DNA of 5,577 bases from DATDCV01 sp036524155 (lineage in GTDB: Bacteria; Verrucomicrobiota; Verrucomicrobiia; Limisphaerales; UBA8199). Both the position numbers and the translations under genes were made by a program. The notes below the pieces were generated by a model. The model ran no database searches. It had not been told where the DNA came from and saw only the letters and a program-made list of their open reading frames with translations. Positions 1 to 5,577 of this stretch are shown here, piece by piece (positions within the stretch are counted from its first letter, which is position 1; every line of letters begins with the position of its first letter). Location of the stretch: contig DATDCV010000146.1 of the NCBI GenBank assembly GCA_036524155.1, positions 1 through 5,577 of the forward strand. Direction: 5' to 3'.

Positions 1-22
1 ACACGCGGCCGTCGGCGCGCTT

Positions 23-46
23 AAGCCGATTAAAAATCGGCGCTCC
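23..46 (+). repeat. Palindromic repeat, unit 1 (REP-like)
   Basis: A 24-base element with a perfect 7-bp stem and 3-base loop (GCCGATT-AAA-AATCGGC at 25-41), preceded by AA and followed by the asymmetric tail GCTCC. Two further copies with the same geometry and tail lie at 5363-5386 (reverse) and 5451-5474. Stem bases differ between copies but pairing is kept. It sits about 60 bases before the first gene, so it may mark the 3' end of a gene to the left of the window. Similar GCCGGTT...AACCGGCGCTCC elements are, from memory, abundant in Verrucomicrobiota genomes; the copy number here is unknown. Confidence 0.75.
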
Positions 47-101
47 GACCCAAGACTGAGGCGATACCCTTGCGAAATGAATTGCGGGAGGCCGTCGGGA
101 T

Positions 102-105
102 GGAG
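102..105 (+). promoter_or_regulatory. Ribosome binding site deciding the start at 110
   Basis: GGAG lies four bases before the ATG at 110. The in-frame ATG at 77 has only a distant GAGGCG (58-63), 13 bases away. This favours 110, although the four-base spacing is a little short. Confidence 0.45.
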
Positions 106-109
106 TCTT

Positions 110-2434
110 ATGAGCGCACCAGTGCAACACGGCGGCAAGAAAGCGAATGAGAGCGACGCGCGGCGGACCGGTGCTTCGCCGACTGGTCCGCCCTCCCAGC
201 CCACGCCTGCACCGGCGCTGTCCACTGGGCGGAAGGTGCTTTTCCGCATAGTCGGCGCACTGGTAATCCCCTCGCTTCGCGTTGTCGGACTGGAGAGCGC
301 TCTGCGGCTGGGAGGTTACGGGTATTCCCCTGAGTTTTTCAAACAGGTCCGCATCGGGAGCGAGGATTACCTGGTCGACAATGACAAGTTTGGGCTGAGG
401 TTCTTCCCGCCGGAACTGGCGCGCAGCCCTCCTCCCATCCGCCTGAAGGCGGTCAAGCCGGCCGGCACTTTCCGCATTTTTGTTTTGGGCGAGTCCGCCG
501 CGCTGGGAGATCCCCGGCCGGCCTACGGCGCGGCGCGTTATTTCCAGGCGCTGTTGCGGGAACGCTATCCCGGAACGGAATTCGAAGTGGTCTGCGGCGC
601 AGTCACCGCCATCAACTCGCACGCCGTTCTGCCAATCGCTCGCGAGTGCGCTTGCCACCAGGGGGATCTGTGGATCGTTTACATGGGGAACAACGAAATG
701 ATCGGGCCGTTCGGCGCGACTACCATCTTTGGCTCGCAGTCGCCACCGCTGAGCTATGTGAGACTCAGCCTGGCCGTTCAGAGGACCCGCTTAGGGCAGC
801 TCCTGATGGCAGTGGGACGGAAGATCAGTGGCGGCGCTTCACACGGCCCTTCCTGGGGTGGCATGAAGATGTTCCTGGACAACCAAATCCCTGCGCGTGA
901 CCGCCGCAAGGAAATGGTCTACCGAAACTTCAGCCGAAACCTGGACGATATTTTGCGTGTCGGCCGCGCCGCACGCGTGCCGATGATTCTCAGCACTGTT
1001 GGCGTCAACCTGAGAGATTCGCCGCCGTTCGGTTCGCTGCCTGGTACCCAGCTCCCGGCAGCCGATCAGAAGGCCTGGGAGGCATTCTTCACGAACGGGA
1101 TCCGTGCGGAAGCCGAGGGTCACTATGAGGACGCCGCTGGTCAATACCCTAAGGCAGCGAGCCTGGACCCGGCCTATGCGGAGCTGCAATTCCGCTGGGC
1201 TGACTGCCTTCTGCGCCTGACCAATGTGGTCGCGGCGCGCGAGCACTTCGGGCTGGCACGGGACGACGACGCCTTGCCCTTTCGCGCCGATTCACGAATT
1301 AACAGCTTGATCACGGAAGCGGGGCGAAAAACAGAGTGGAGCAACCTGGTCATGTTCGATGCGGCGGCTCTTTTCGCGGGCCATAGCCCGGATGGCATCC
1401 CCGGGCGCGAGGCTTTTTATGAACACGTACACCTCAACTCCGACGGAAATTACCTCCTGGCTCAAGCCTGGGCTGGGTTGGTGGAGCATTTTCTGCCAGC
1501 GACTGTCGCCAACCGGGCCAGTGGCGGCTGGGCTTCGCAGGCGCTTTGCGAGCAGCGGCTGGGACTGACCGACTGGAACCGCTACGCAGTGCTCGAAGAT
1601 GTGATGCGCCGGCTGGCTGAGGCACCGTTTACGAACCAGCTTAACCACACTCAGCGGAGAGAGACTATCCGGGCGGAGCTGCAAAGCCTGCGAGAGCGCA
1701 TGGATGCCTCCGCCGCGGCCAAGGCGCAGGAGCTTTACCTCGACGCGCTCAAACGGCAGCCCTCCGACCACCGACTGCATGAGAATTATGCCGAGTTTCT
1801 CGAAGCGCGGGGCGAGTTCGCGGGCGCGGCGGCGGAATGGGAACAGGTCCGCGAACTGCTGCCGCACCATCACGTGGCGTATTTTCAGGCCGGCCGGCTC
1901 GATCTGCGGCTGGGGAAGCTGCCCGAATCCGGCGAGCGGCTGTCGCAAGCCGTTACGTTGCGTCCGGACCTGGGCGAGGGTTGGCTGGAGTTGGGCAGGC
2001 TCCATGCCGCCGAAGCGAAACTTGACGTGGCTTTGGCCGATTTTGAGCGCGCAAGACAGTTGATGCCTCAGGACGCTCGCGTTTTCTACTTCATTGGCCA
2101 AGCGCTCTCAAAACTGAACCGTCGGCAGGAGGCAATCGCCAGTTTCCGCCGCGCGCTCCAGCTCCGGCCCAATTACTGGGAAGCGCGCTATGCCTTGGGC
2201 GAAGTACTGGCCTTTGATGGCCAGGGGCCGGAAGCCCACCGAATGTTCGAGGAGGTGATCCGCCAGAAACCCGACCACGCCATGGCGCATTTCAACCTCG
2301 GGGTGGCGCTGTGGCAGGAGGGCCGAAAGGAAGAAGCGTTGGCCCGCTTCGAGGAATGCGCCCGTCTGGACCCGAGCAACAAACTGGCACGGGAATATGT
2401 TCAGAAGATAACAGCTAGGCTGGTCAAACCGTAG
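110..2434 (+). CDS. Membrane-anchored SGNH hydrolase-like protein with nested and C-terminal TPR repeats
   Basis: 774 residues from the ATG at 110; an in-frame ATG at 77 would add 11 residues that look non-conserved. After a Pro/Ser/Thr-rich head, residues about 43-65 form one hydrophobic segment (a degenerate anchor, with Arg57 inside it). This suggests the rest faces the periplasm. An SGNH/GDSL-type domain follows: nucleophile motif GES at 127-129, block II Gly163, GNNE at 193-196, and EHVHL with His441 as likely catalytic His and Glu438 at the position where an Asp is usual. A TPR-like helix pair (about 331-384) is inserted between the GNNE and His blocks. Six exactly contiguous 34-residue TPRs fill 554-757, with a partial one before them. 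SGNH enzymes are esterases or acyl/acetyl transferases; the TPRs suggest a protein scaffold. The substrate is unknown. I recall similar hypothetical TPR proteins from Verrucomicrobiota. The catalytic triad is intact in outline, so an active esterase or acetyl-transfer role in envelope polymer modification is possible but unproven. Confidence 0.85.
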   Translation: MSAPVQHGGKKANESDARRTGASPTGPPSQPTPAPALSTGRKVLFRIVGALVIPSLRVVGLESALRLGGYGYSPEFFKQVRIGSEDYLVDNDKFGLRFFPPELARSPPPIRLKAVKPAGTFRIFVLGESAALGDPRPAYGAARYFQALLRERYPGTEFEVVCGAVTAINSHAVLPIARECACHQGDLWIVYMGNNEMIGPFGATTIFGSQSPPLSYVRLSLAVQRTRLGQLLMAVGRKISGGASHGPSWGGMKMFLDNQIPARDRRKEMVYRNFSRNLDDILRVGRAARVPMILSTVGVNLRDSPPFGSLPGTQLPAADQKAWEAFFTNGIRAEAEGHYEDAAGQYPKAASLDPAYAELQFRWADCLLRLTNVVAAREHFGLARDDDALPFRADSRINSLITEAGRKTEWSNLVMFDAAALFAGHSPDGIPGREAFYEHVHLNSDGNYLLAQAWAGLVEHFLPATVANRASGGWASQALCEQRLGLTDWNRYAVLEDVMRRLAEAPFTNQLNHTQRRETIRAELQSLRERMDASAAAKAQELYLDALKRQPSDHRLHENYAEFLEARGEFAGAAAEWEQVRELLPHHHVAYFQAGRLDLRLGKLPESGERLSQAVTLRPDLGEGWLELGRLHAAEAKLDVALADFERARQLMPQDARVFYFIGQALSKLNRRQEAIASFRRALQLRPNYWEARYALGEVLAFDGQGPEAHRMFEEVIRQKPDHAMAHFNLGVALWQEGRKEEALARFEECARLDPSNKLAREYVQKITARLVKP

Positions 2435-2443
2435 ACGAAGACA

Positions 2444-2507
2444 GTGACAGACCTGTGACGTTTTCATGAAAACGCATCGGCCTGTGAACAATCGGTGAAT
2501 AATTCAT
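2444..2507 (+). promoter_or_regulatory. Intergenic imperfect direct repeat, candidate operator array
   Basis: Two 24-base segments, 2444-2467 and 2484-2507, start 40 bases apart and match at 15 of 24 positions. Each contains GTGA twice, 11 bases apart (2444, 2455 and 2484, 2495), and each ends in TTCAT. The second also holds a perfect odd palindrome TGAAT-A-ATTCA (2496-2506). The 11-base spacing is about one helical turn, as in multi-site regulator binding. It sits 36-99 bases before the SNF2 start, so it could control that gene. No regulator is identified and chance similarity in a short gap is not excluded. Confidence 0.3.
2459..2474. promoter_or_regulatory. Perfect 16-bp palindrome CGTTTTCATGAAAACG
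   Basis: A perfect dyad centred between 2466 and 2467, starting 25 bases after the stop of the SGNH/TPR gene. As RNA it would give a 6-bp stem with a CAUG loop. The stem is A/T-rich and no T-run follows, so it is a poor intrinsic terminator; a dimeric repressor site is at least as likely. It overlaps the first arm of the 40-base direct repeat. Confidence 0.4.
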
Positions 2508-2515
2508 AAGAACTC
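2480..2515 (+). promoter_or_regulatory. AT-rich likely promoter region of the SNF2 gene
   Basis: This is the most AT-rich stretch between the two large genes, against a very GC-rich background. TGAACA (2485-2490) matches TTGACA at four of six positions. The nearby TAATTC (2500-2505) and CATAAG (2505-2510) are poor -10 candidates at non-ideal spacing. A promoter is expected because the gap is 108 bases and the genes look functionally unrelated, but no exact boxes can be assigned. Confidence 0.25.
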
Positions 2516-2542
2516 CGCTTTGACTCTCTTCGTTCGGGTCTG

Positions 2543-5329
2543 ATGATCGCGGGTATGCCGAAAGCTGCATCGCCGCAAATCGAAGTTCCTTCACCGCATA
2601 ATTGGCGGACGACCGACCAGGACGAGATCAATCGCCGCCGGGCGCGCGCCCGGACGGAGACATTCAGGATAAGCAATACCGCTTCGGCGCATCCGATCTT
2701 CTCCAACTTCCGGGTTGCCTCCGGCAGCGGGCTGACTTACCTGGTGGAAATCCGCAATGTGGGTGACCGGCAGTTCTCTTGCGAGTGCGTCGACTTTCGG
2801 ATCAACGGCCTGGGGACATGCAAGCACGTCGAAGCGGTGCTTTTGTATCTGCAGGCGCGTTTCCGCCGCCTGTTCGAGCAAGGCGCGCGGAAAGGCACCA
2901 CGCGGCTGGATATTGTGCCCGATCCCGCGCGGAACACGCTCCGGCTGCTGAACGGCCATGGGTCAATGCCACCCTTGTTGCAGGACTGGTTCGACCACGA
3001 CGGGTTCCTCAAGCCGGACAGACCCGAGGAGGCGGTTGAGTTTCTGACCCGGGTTGCCGGCTCGGACCTGCCCCACTTGCGGCTTTCGCAGGAGGTCGGG
3101 CCGTGGCTGGAAGCGCGGAAGCAGGCCGGCGAACGCAAGCGGTTGCGCCGCGAGTATGAGCTCAAGGCCCAGAGCGGGGAGTGGCCGGCGCACGAGACCA
3201 AAGTGACGTTGTTTCCCTACCAGCGCGAAGGCATGCTTCACCTGGCGTTTACGGAGCGAGCCCTGCTGGCCGACGAAATGGGCCTGGGGAAAACCATCCA
3301 GGCCATCGCCGCCTGCGCGTTGCTGCACCGGCTCGGCAAGGCCCGGCGCATTCTGGTCGTTACCCCTGCCTCCCTCAAAACCGAGTGGGAGGAGCAAATC
3401 CAGCGCTTCACCGACCTGCCGTACCAGCTTGTTTTCGGCGGCCGGGCTGCGCGGCTGAAGGCGTACGGTGCGCCCCCCTTCTTCACAATCGTCAACTACG
3501 AACAAATGCTGGCGGACGCGCTCGAAGTCAACGCGCGCCTGCAGCCGGATATCGTCGTGCTGGACGAGGCCCAGCGCATAAAGAACTGGAGCACGCGCAC
3601 GACCCAGGCCGTGAAACGCCTGCACAGCCGTTACGCTTTTGTGCTGACCGGCACGCCGATCGAAAACCGGATCGACGAGCTCTATTCGCTGATGGATTTC
3701 CTGGACCCTGCCTTGCTGGGACCGCTCTTCCGCTTCAACCGCGAGTACTACGAACTCGATGACCGCGGACGCCCTTCCGCTTACCGGAACCTGGACAAAC
3801 TCCGCGAGCGTATCCGGCCCTACCTGCTCCGCCGCCGCAAAGCGGATGTCGAAACCGAGCTGCCCGAACGGTCCGACCGCAACTACTTTGTTCCGCTGAG
3901 CGGCGAACAGCAGCAGGAGTATGACGGACACGAGGGCGTCGTTGCCCGCCTGGCCTCGATTGCCAAACGGCGCCCGCTCTCGCAGCAGGAACAGGACAAA
4001 CTGCTGCGCCACCTCAACATGATGCGCATGGTGTGCGATACGAATTTTATCCTCAATCCCGAGGAACGCAGTTGTCCGAAGCTGGCGGAGCTTGAGAAGA
4101 TCCTGGAGGAGTGCCGCGACAATCCGGAGGTGAAGGTCATCGTGTTCTCCGAATGGCAACGGATGCTCGAATTGGTCCGCGGGCTGTGCGATGACCTCCG
4201 GCTCGGTTTTGCCTGGCATACCGGCACGGTGCCCCAGAAGCGCCGCCGCGCGGAGATCAACACCTTCAAGTCCGACCCGAATTGCCGCGTTTTCCTGAGC
4301 ACGGACTCGGGCGCCTCAGGCCTGAACCTGCAGAACGCCAGTGTGGTGATCAATTGCGATCTGCCCTGGAACCCCGCCAAGCTCGAGCAACGTATCGCGC
4401 GTGCCTGGCGCAAACACCAGACCCGCCCTGTGACCGTCGTCAATCTCGTTTCCGAGAAGACCATCGAACACCGGATGCTGGACACGCTCGCCAACAAGCA
4501 GGCGTTGGCCGACGGGGTGCTCGACCGCAAGGGCAACCTTAGGGAGATCAAACTGCAAAGCGGCCGCCAGGCGTTCATGGCGAAGCTGCAGCAACTGGTT
4601 ACCGGTCCGGCCGAAACCAAACCGGACACCAGCCCGCCCAAGCCGACGCTGCCGGCGGATCGTCCTCTTGGCTTTGCCGCCGCCGCGTATCAGCGAATCA
4701 ACGGCGCCCTCGTGCGCTGCGAGGAGCGCTACCCGAACGAAGGCCATCACTCCGTCCTTTACCTGGTGGTGGACCGCGATTCGTCTCAGTGGCGCGAGCA
4801 ACTGCGCGCCTTGCACGAGCAGTACTTCGGGCCGGGTGAGAGCGACCCGCTCGCCCCGGTTCGCTTGGAAGTGGTGGACCGCGCGACCGATGAAGCTTTG
4901 CAGCGGCTCATCGATGCCGGCCTGCTCGCGAAGACCAGCCGAGCCACCCGCCCGTTGTGGTCTGTGGACGGACTTGAATCGAGCCCGCCGCCTCTTTCGG
5001 CTGCGGAACAAGCCCAAATCACCGCCCACCGCCAGCTCGCAGCGCGGAAATTCAAAATGGCTCGCGTCGTCGCCCAGGCCGGCCTCGAAGAAGAGGCGCG
5101 GCCTCCTTTGCTCGACGCCATTCTGGCGCTGAGCCGTGCTCACGCCGTCGAGTTGCGCGCGCCCGAGCCGGCGTCTGTGAATGAGACGTTGCTTCCGCCG
5201 CTATCGCCTTCGTGGAAACAGTCGCTGCCCGTGCTTCGGCAGTTCGCGCAGGACGCGGCGCAACCGTGCCAGCCCGTAATACAGGCGCTCGGCGTTTTCA
5301 TGGCCGAGGCGCAGGTTCAGGCAGCTTAA
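2543..5329 (+). CDS. SWIM zinc-finger SNF2-family DEAD/DEAH-box ATPase (helicase-like)
   Basis: 928 residues. A SWIM zinc finger (CxC-x10-CxH: Cys80, Cys82, Cys93, His95) probably binds DNA or protein. After a linker (about 105-215) comes a two-lobed SNF2 ATPase: Walker A DEMGLGKT (244-251), TPASLKTEW (274-282), Walker B DEAQ (341-344), LTGTPIEN (368-375), VIVFSEW (532-538), STDSGASGLNLQ (586-597), and motif VI QRIARAWRKHQ (616-626) with Arg620 and Arg623 as likely arginine fingers. All ATPase motifs are present, so it should be an active ATP-driven DNA translocase or remodeller in the cytoplasm. Residues about 690-928 match no family I can name: a Pro-rich linker, a small alpha/beta-looking part (705-805), then an Ala/Leu-rich helical part (819-870). 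No strong Shine-Dalgarno precedes the ATG at 2543; Met5 (2555) is an alternative start. Stand-alone SWIM-SNF2 proteins are common in bacteria and their role is poorly known. DrmD of DISARM is also SNF2-like, but no DISARM partner is present here. Confidence 0.93.
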   Translation: MIAGMPKAASPQIEVPSPHNWRTTDQDEINRRRARARTETFRISNTASAHPIFSNFRVASGSGLTYLVEIRNVGDRQFSCECVDFRINGLGTCKHVEAVLLYLQARFRRLFEQGARKGTTRLDIVPDPARNTLRLLNGHGSMPPLLQDWFDHDGFLKPDRPEEAVEFLTRVAGSDLPHLRLSQEVGPWLEARKQAGERKRLRREYELKAQSGEWPAHETKVTLFPYQREGMLHLAFTERALLADEMGLGKTIQAIAACALLHRLGKARRILVVTPASLKTEWEEQIQRFTDLPYQLVFGGRAARLKAYGAPPFFTIVNYEQMLADALEVNARLQPDIVVLDEAQRIKNWSTRTTQAVKRLHSRYAFVLTGTPIENRIDELYSLMDFLDPALLGPLFRFNREYYELDDRGRPSAYRNLDKLRERIRPYLLRRRKADVETELPERSDRNYFVPLSGEQQQEYDGHEGVVARLASIAKRRPLSQQEQDKLLRHLNMMRMVCDTNFILNPEERSCPKLAELEKILEECRDNPEVKVIVFSEWQRMLELVRGLCDDLRLGFAWHTGTVPQKRRRAEINTFKSDPNCRVFLSTDSGASGLNLQNASVVINCDLPWNPAKLEQRIARAWRKHQTRPVTVVNLVSEKTIEHRMLDTLANKQALADGVLDRKGNLREIKLQSGRQAFMAKLQQLVTGPAETKPDTSPPKPTLPADRPLGFAAAAYQRINGALVRCEERYPNEGHHSVLYLVVDRDSSQWREQLRALHEQYFGPGESDPLAPVRLEVVDRATDEALQRLIDAGLLAKTSRATRPLWSVDGLESSPPPLSAAEQAQITAHRQLAARKFKMARVVAQAGLEEEARPPLLDAILALSRAHAVELRAPEPASVNETLLPPLSPSWKQSLPVLRQFAQDAAQPCQPVIQALGVFMAEAQVQAA

Positions 5330-5362
5330 AGACAAACCTGGTGTCGGTGGCGAAAGGGTCAG

Positions 5363-5386
5363 GGAGCGCCGGTTTTCAACCGGCTT
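5363..5386 (-). repeat. Palindromic repeat, unit 2 (reverse orientation)
   Basis: Read on the - strand it is AA, then the stem-loop GCCGGTT-GAA-AACCGGC, then GCTCC, the same plan as units 1 and 3. It begins 33 bases after the stop codon of the SNF2 gene. No T-run follows the hairpin on the + strand, so it is not a classical intrinsic terminator, though it could block 3' exonucleases. Confidence 0.8.
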
Positions 5387-5450
5387 ACACCTGCCAATCG
5401 CCCGCGCGATCCAGCGAAGAAGCGCCGCACAAGCGAACCAAGTCCGTCAT

Positions 5451-5474
5451 AGGCCGGCTTCAAGCCGGCGCTCC
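5451..5474 (+). repeat. Palindromic repeat, unit 3
   Basis: Stem-loop GCCGGCT-TCA-AGCCGGC at 5453-5469 followed by GCTCC. Compared with unit 1, two stem pairs are changed on both sides (A-T to G-C and T-A to C-G), preserving the 7-bp stem. It ends 27 bases before the stop codon of the carB-like frame on the opposite strand. Confidence 0.8.
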
Positions 5475-5501
5475 ATGCAAGGCTCAGGTCACCCCGACCG
5501 C

Positions 5502-5577
5502 TCAACTCCGCGTTCCGGCCAGCTCTTCCTCGAAATCGACGATTTCCTTGATTTGGGCCAGGAACCATCGATCGATC
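5502..5577 (-). CDS. carB: Carbamoyl-phosphate synthase large subunit (CarB) piece, ending early; runs off the right edge
   Basis: Read leftward from 5576, the - strand gives IDRWFLAQIKEIVDFEEEL, then AGTRS and a TGA stop at 5502-5504. IDRWFL-QI--IV-(L/F)E matches the start of the CarB oligomerisation domain (E. coli has IDRWFLVQIEELVRLEEKV near residues 440-460). CarB joins bicarbonate, ammonia and ATP into carbamoyl phosphate for arginine and pyrimidine synthesis. A full CarB has about 1,070 residues, so this frame would end after the first ATP-grasp domain and about 60 residues of the next. No continuation is seen in any - strand frame down to the SNF2 gene. It is either the N-terminal half of a split carB, as known in Aquifex and some methanogens (with a different boundary), or a gene broken by rearrangement. 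Only 24 codons are visible; the family call rests on this short but distinctive match. Confidence 0.7.
   Translation of the reverse strand, partial: IDRWFLAQIKEIVDFEEELAGTRS

Larger units (their letters stand above)
5363..5474. terminator. Inverted repeat pair between convergent genes (BIME-like), possible bidirectional 3'-end structure
   Basis: Units 2 and 3 face each other across 64 bases. Bases 5363-5372 (GGAGCGCCGG) pair perfectly with 5465-5474, and most of the remaining unit bases also pair with some mismatches and wobbles. The transcript could therefore fold as two short hairpins or one long one. The pair lies between the end of the SNF2 gene (+) and the end of the carB-like frame (-), as REP/BIME elements often do. 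A small extra hairpin, ATCGC-CCGC-GCGAT (5397-5410), lies in the spacer. Termination is inferred from position only. Confidence 0.35.

Noticed and set aside
77..109. ATG at 77 as the start of the SGNH/TPR gene
   Set aside because: The 11 extra residues look non-conserved and have no well-placed Shine-Dalgarno; the ATG at 110 has GGAG just before it. It is not firmly excluded.
1292..2101. 269-codon open frame antisense to the SGNH/TPR gene
   Set aside because: It mirrors the TPR coding sequence; no independent domain or ribosome binding site.
2963..4219. 418-codon open frame antisense to the SNF2 gene
   Set aside because: It is a GC-rich shadow of the conserved helicase motifs on the other strand, with low-complexity composition and no recognisable domain.
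4316..5143. 275-codon antisense open frame opposite the SNF2 C-terminus
   Set aside because: Composition follows from the sense codons and no domain is visible.
2543..5329. SNF2 gene as DrmD of a DISARM defence system
   Set aside because: No methylase, DUF1998 protein, phospholipase D protein or other DISARM partner is in the window. A SWIM finger also does not by itself indicate DISARM.
23..5474. CRISPR array made by the short repeats
   Set aside because: Only three palindromic units, two close together and inverted, without regular spacers or cas genes.
5330..5501. Simple frameshift explaining the early carB stop
   Set aside because: The - strand frames after the stop show no CarB-like continuation (no AK-x-x-GFSD-type segment), only repeat sequence.
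5359..5568. 69-codon open frame on the - strand across the repeat pair
   Set aside because: It translates repeat units 2 and 3 (giving SAGLKPAYDGL and SRLKTGAP-type peptides) and overlaps the carB-like frame out of phase. This is a typical spurious repeat-derived ORF.

Overview
The window is GC-rich DNA carrying two long + strand genes, the end of a third gene on the - strand, and three copies of a short palindromic repeat. The repeat (stem GCCGGYT with a GCTCC tail) and a periplasm-type SGNH/TPR protein both resemble what I recall from Verrucomicrobiota of the Pedosphaera/Limisphaera group. That assignment is from memory and moderately confident; no marker gene here proves it.

Layout. Bases 1-109 hold repeat unit 1 (23-46) and the leader of the first gene. 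Bases 110-2434 encode a membrane-anchored SGNH-hydrolase-like protein with one TPR nested in the catalytic domain and six consecutive 34-residue TPRs at the C-terminus. Bases 2435-2542 are a short gap with a perfect 16-bp palindrome, an 11-bp odd palindrome and an imperfect 40-bp-spaced direct repeat. Bases 2543-5329 encode a SWIM zinc-finger SNF2-family ATPase with complete helicase motifs and an uncharacterised C-terminal extension of about 240 residues. Bases 5330-5501 hold two inverted copies of the palindromic repeat. At the right edge, on the - strand (5502-5577), is a 24-codon piece that reads as the central part of the carbamoyl-phosphate synthase large subunit (CarB). It stops where the family normally continues for some 600 more residues.

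Working together. The two large genes share a strand, but the 108-bp gap and unrelated functions give no reason to call them one pathway. The SNF2 gene and the carB fragment converge on the inverted repeat pair, the typical place for REP/BIME-like elements and a plausible bidirectional 3'-end structure. There is no methylase, nuclease or other partner near the SNF2 gene, so no defence island can be claimed. The most notable items are the truncated carB end beside the repeats, the repeat family with compensatory stem changes, and the unexplained C-terminal part of the SNF2 protein.
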